A stretch of 64,000 bases of DNA from a bacterium (GTDB lineage: Bacteria; Verrucomicrobiota; Verrucomicrobiia; Limisphaerales; UBA11358): the NCBI GenBank assembly GCA_021780905.1, contig JAJXXW010000035.1:1-64000 (forward strand). Reading direction: 5' to 3'. A model generated the notes under the pieces. It did not search any database and was not told the DNA's origin. It saw nothing but the letters and a program-made list of their open reading frames with translations. Every line of letters begins with the position of its first letter. Within the stretch, counting starts at the first letter, position 1. A program made the position numbers and the translations under genes. Positions 62,806-64,000 of this stretch are shown here, one piece after another.

Positions 62806-64000
62806 GTGCGCATCACGCTCATCAACCAGGCATTTTATCCCGACGTCGTTTCCAGCGGACAACATCTGACGGATGTCGCGCGCGGACTGGCCGAACGCGG
62901 GCATCAGGTCACGGTGGTCGCCAGCCGCCGGGCCTACGATGAGCCGGCCAAAAAATTTCCCGGCCGGGAAAGCTGGCCGGGCATCACGATTCATCGCGTG
63001 TTCAACACCGGTTTCGGCAAGCGCGCCAAATGGCGGCGCGCGGCGGATTTTCTGACCTTTCTGCTTGCCGCCGCCGGGCGGCTGGTCTGGCTGCCCAAAC
63101 CGGATGTCGTGATGGCCCTGACCTCGCCGCCGCTGGTTTCGGTGATGGCGGCGCTGTATGCGCGCTGGCGCGGCGCGAAATTCTGCTACTGGATCATGGA
63201 TTTGAATCCCGATGAAGCCGTGGCGGCCGGCTGGCTGAAACCGGATTCGCTGGCCGCGCGCTGGCTCGAACGCCTGTCGCGCTTCAGCCTGAACCAGGCC
63301 GCCGTCATCGTGGTGCTGGATGAATACATGCGCAAAAAAATCCTGGCGAAGGGAATCGCCGCGGAAAAAATCGCGGTCATCCCGCCGTGGTCGCACGATG
63401 CGGAAATCCATTTTGACGCGGCGGGCCGGGCGCGCTTCCGGCAGGCGCAGAATTTGGACGGCAAGTTTGTCGTGATGTATGCGGGCAACCACAGTCCCTG
63501 CCATCCGCTGACCACGCTGCTGGCGGCGGTGAAGGAACTGGCGGCGAGCCAGCCGGACCTGTTTTTCTGTTTTGTCGGCGGCGGCTCGGAACAGCAGCGG
63601 GTCAAAATGTTCGCCCAGGAACACCGGCTGGCGAACGTGCGTTGCCTGCCGTATCAACCGCTGGACCAACTGGCCGGCGTGCTATCGGCGGCGGATTTGC
63701 ACCTGGTCGTGATGGGCGATCCGTTCGTCGGTCTGGTCCATCCCTGCAAAGCTTACAATTTGCTGCGCGTGAACGCGCCGATGCTTTATCTCGGGCCGAA
63801 ACCCAGCCACATCTCGGAAATGCTGGATCAAATCAACGGCGAGCTGCCAACCGGTTGGGCGCCGCACGGGAATCCGAATCAAGCCATCCAAGCCATTCTG
63901 GAACTGCAACAGGCCGTCAGCCGGACCGCGCGCAAAAATGGCGATCCGCTGGCCGGGCGGTTTGCGAAAGAAACTTTGCTGCCCCGGCTGTTGGAACTGA
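62806..64000 (+). CDS. Glycosyltransferase family 4, cut by the window edge
   Basis: The 398 visible codons have no stop by the window end. The acceptor half reads RITLINQAFYPDVVSSGQHL and GRLVWLPKPDVVMALTSPPL, the donor half FVVMYAGNHSPCHPLTTLLA and ADLHLVVMGDPFVGLVHPCK. This is the WbuB/putative colanic-acid glycosyltransferase type, with VHPCK in the place of the EGxP signature. GTG 62806 is used because it starts the conserved RITLINQ. It lies 19 bp after the exosortase stop, across the C10 tract. Confidence 0.87.
   Translation, partial: MRITLINQAFYPDVVSSGQHLTDVARGLAERGHQVTVVASRRAYDEPAKKFPGRESWPGITIHRVFNTGFGKRAKWRRAADFLTFLLAAAGRLVWLPKPDVVMALTSPPLVSVMAALYARWRGAKFCYWIMDLNPDEAVAAGWLKPDSLAARWLERLSRFSLNQAAVIVVLDEYMRKKILAKGIAAEKIAVIPPWSHDAEIHFDAAGRARFRQAQNLDGKFVVMYAGNHSPCHPLTTLLAAVKELAASQPDLFFCFVGGGSEQQRVKMFAQEHRLANVRCLPYQPLDQLAGVLSAADLHLVVMGDPFVGLVHPCKAYNLLRVNAPMLYLGPKPSHISEMLDQINGELPTGWAPHGNPNQAIQAILELQQAVSRTARKNGDPLAGRFAKETLLPRLLEL

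Overview
The window reads as chromosomal DNA of a Gram-negative bacterium of the PVC group, most probably a Verrucomicrobiota (Pedosphaera/Limisphaerales-like) lineage. The support is indirect: G+C-rich genes, outer-membrane systems (two-partner secretion, porin, Wza-like export, TonB/ExbBD), an exosortase, an IS1380-type transposase remnant and a serine-recombinase remnant of the kind common in these bacteria, and several large secreted proteins rich in Asn/Thr/Gly. There are no rRNA genes and no complete tRNA, so the taxonomy is inferred.

Layout. 1-1.5 kb: the edge of an unknown minus-strand gene, then a gene-poor stretch. It holds two helically phased repeat arrays, two tRNA 3'-end-like fragments and a frameshifted C-terminal piece of a large serine recombinase, and looks like the scar of an integrative element. 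1.6-4.1 kb: a PurD-like ATP-grasp gene and alanine racemase. 4.4-20 kb: an envelope/secretion region with an AraC-type regulator divergent from a TpsB/TpsA two-partner secretion pair, a secreted Sel1-repeat protein, a minus-strand pair (PstS-like binding protein and a secreted protein), a secreted RCC1-repeat protein and a porin. 20.1-23.3 kb: a second AraC regulator translationally coupled to ExbB-ExbD-TonB-ExbD. 23.5-26.2 kb: arginine decarboxylase and an orphan receiver protein. 26.5-64 kb: a third AraC-type regulator heading a very long run of plus-strand genes for an exopolysaccharide. This run contains an outer-membrane barrel, Wza-like exporter, Wzc-like tyrosine kinase, Wzm/Wzt ABC exporter, a UDP-galactopyranose-mutase-like flavoprotein, about 15 glycosyltransferases, an acyltransferase, an FkbM methyltransferase, a beta-helix protein, a Wzy-like polymerase, a WcaF-like acetyltransferase and an exosortase-EpsI fusion.

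The most interesting signal is a 19-bp direct-repeat motif, approximately TTGTCACC-N3-TTGTAACC (half-sites 11 bp apart). It occurs six times between 5.5 and 20.1 kb, always on the plus strand and always upstream of a plus-strand envelope gene: tpsB, tpsA, the Sel1 gene, the RCC1 gene, the porin and the second AraC gene. This layout suggests one local regulon, probably controlled by one of the AraC-type proteins. The three AraC-type regulators look related to each other, and each stands beside a different envelope system.

How the genes work together (inference): the regulators would control secretion of a large adhesin-like TpsA and other extracellular proteins, energised outer-membrane transport (ExbBD/TonB), and production and export of a complex, acylated and acetylated polysaccharide. 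Exosortase-dependent surface sorting may be linked to the last step. No PEP-CTERM substrate, initiating glycosyl-phosphate transferase or Wzx flippase is seen in the window.
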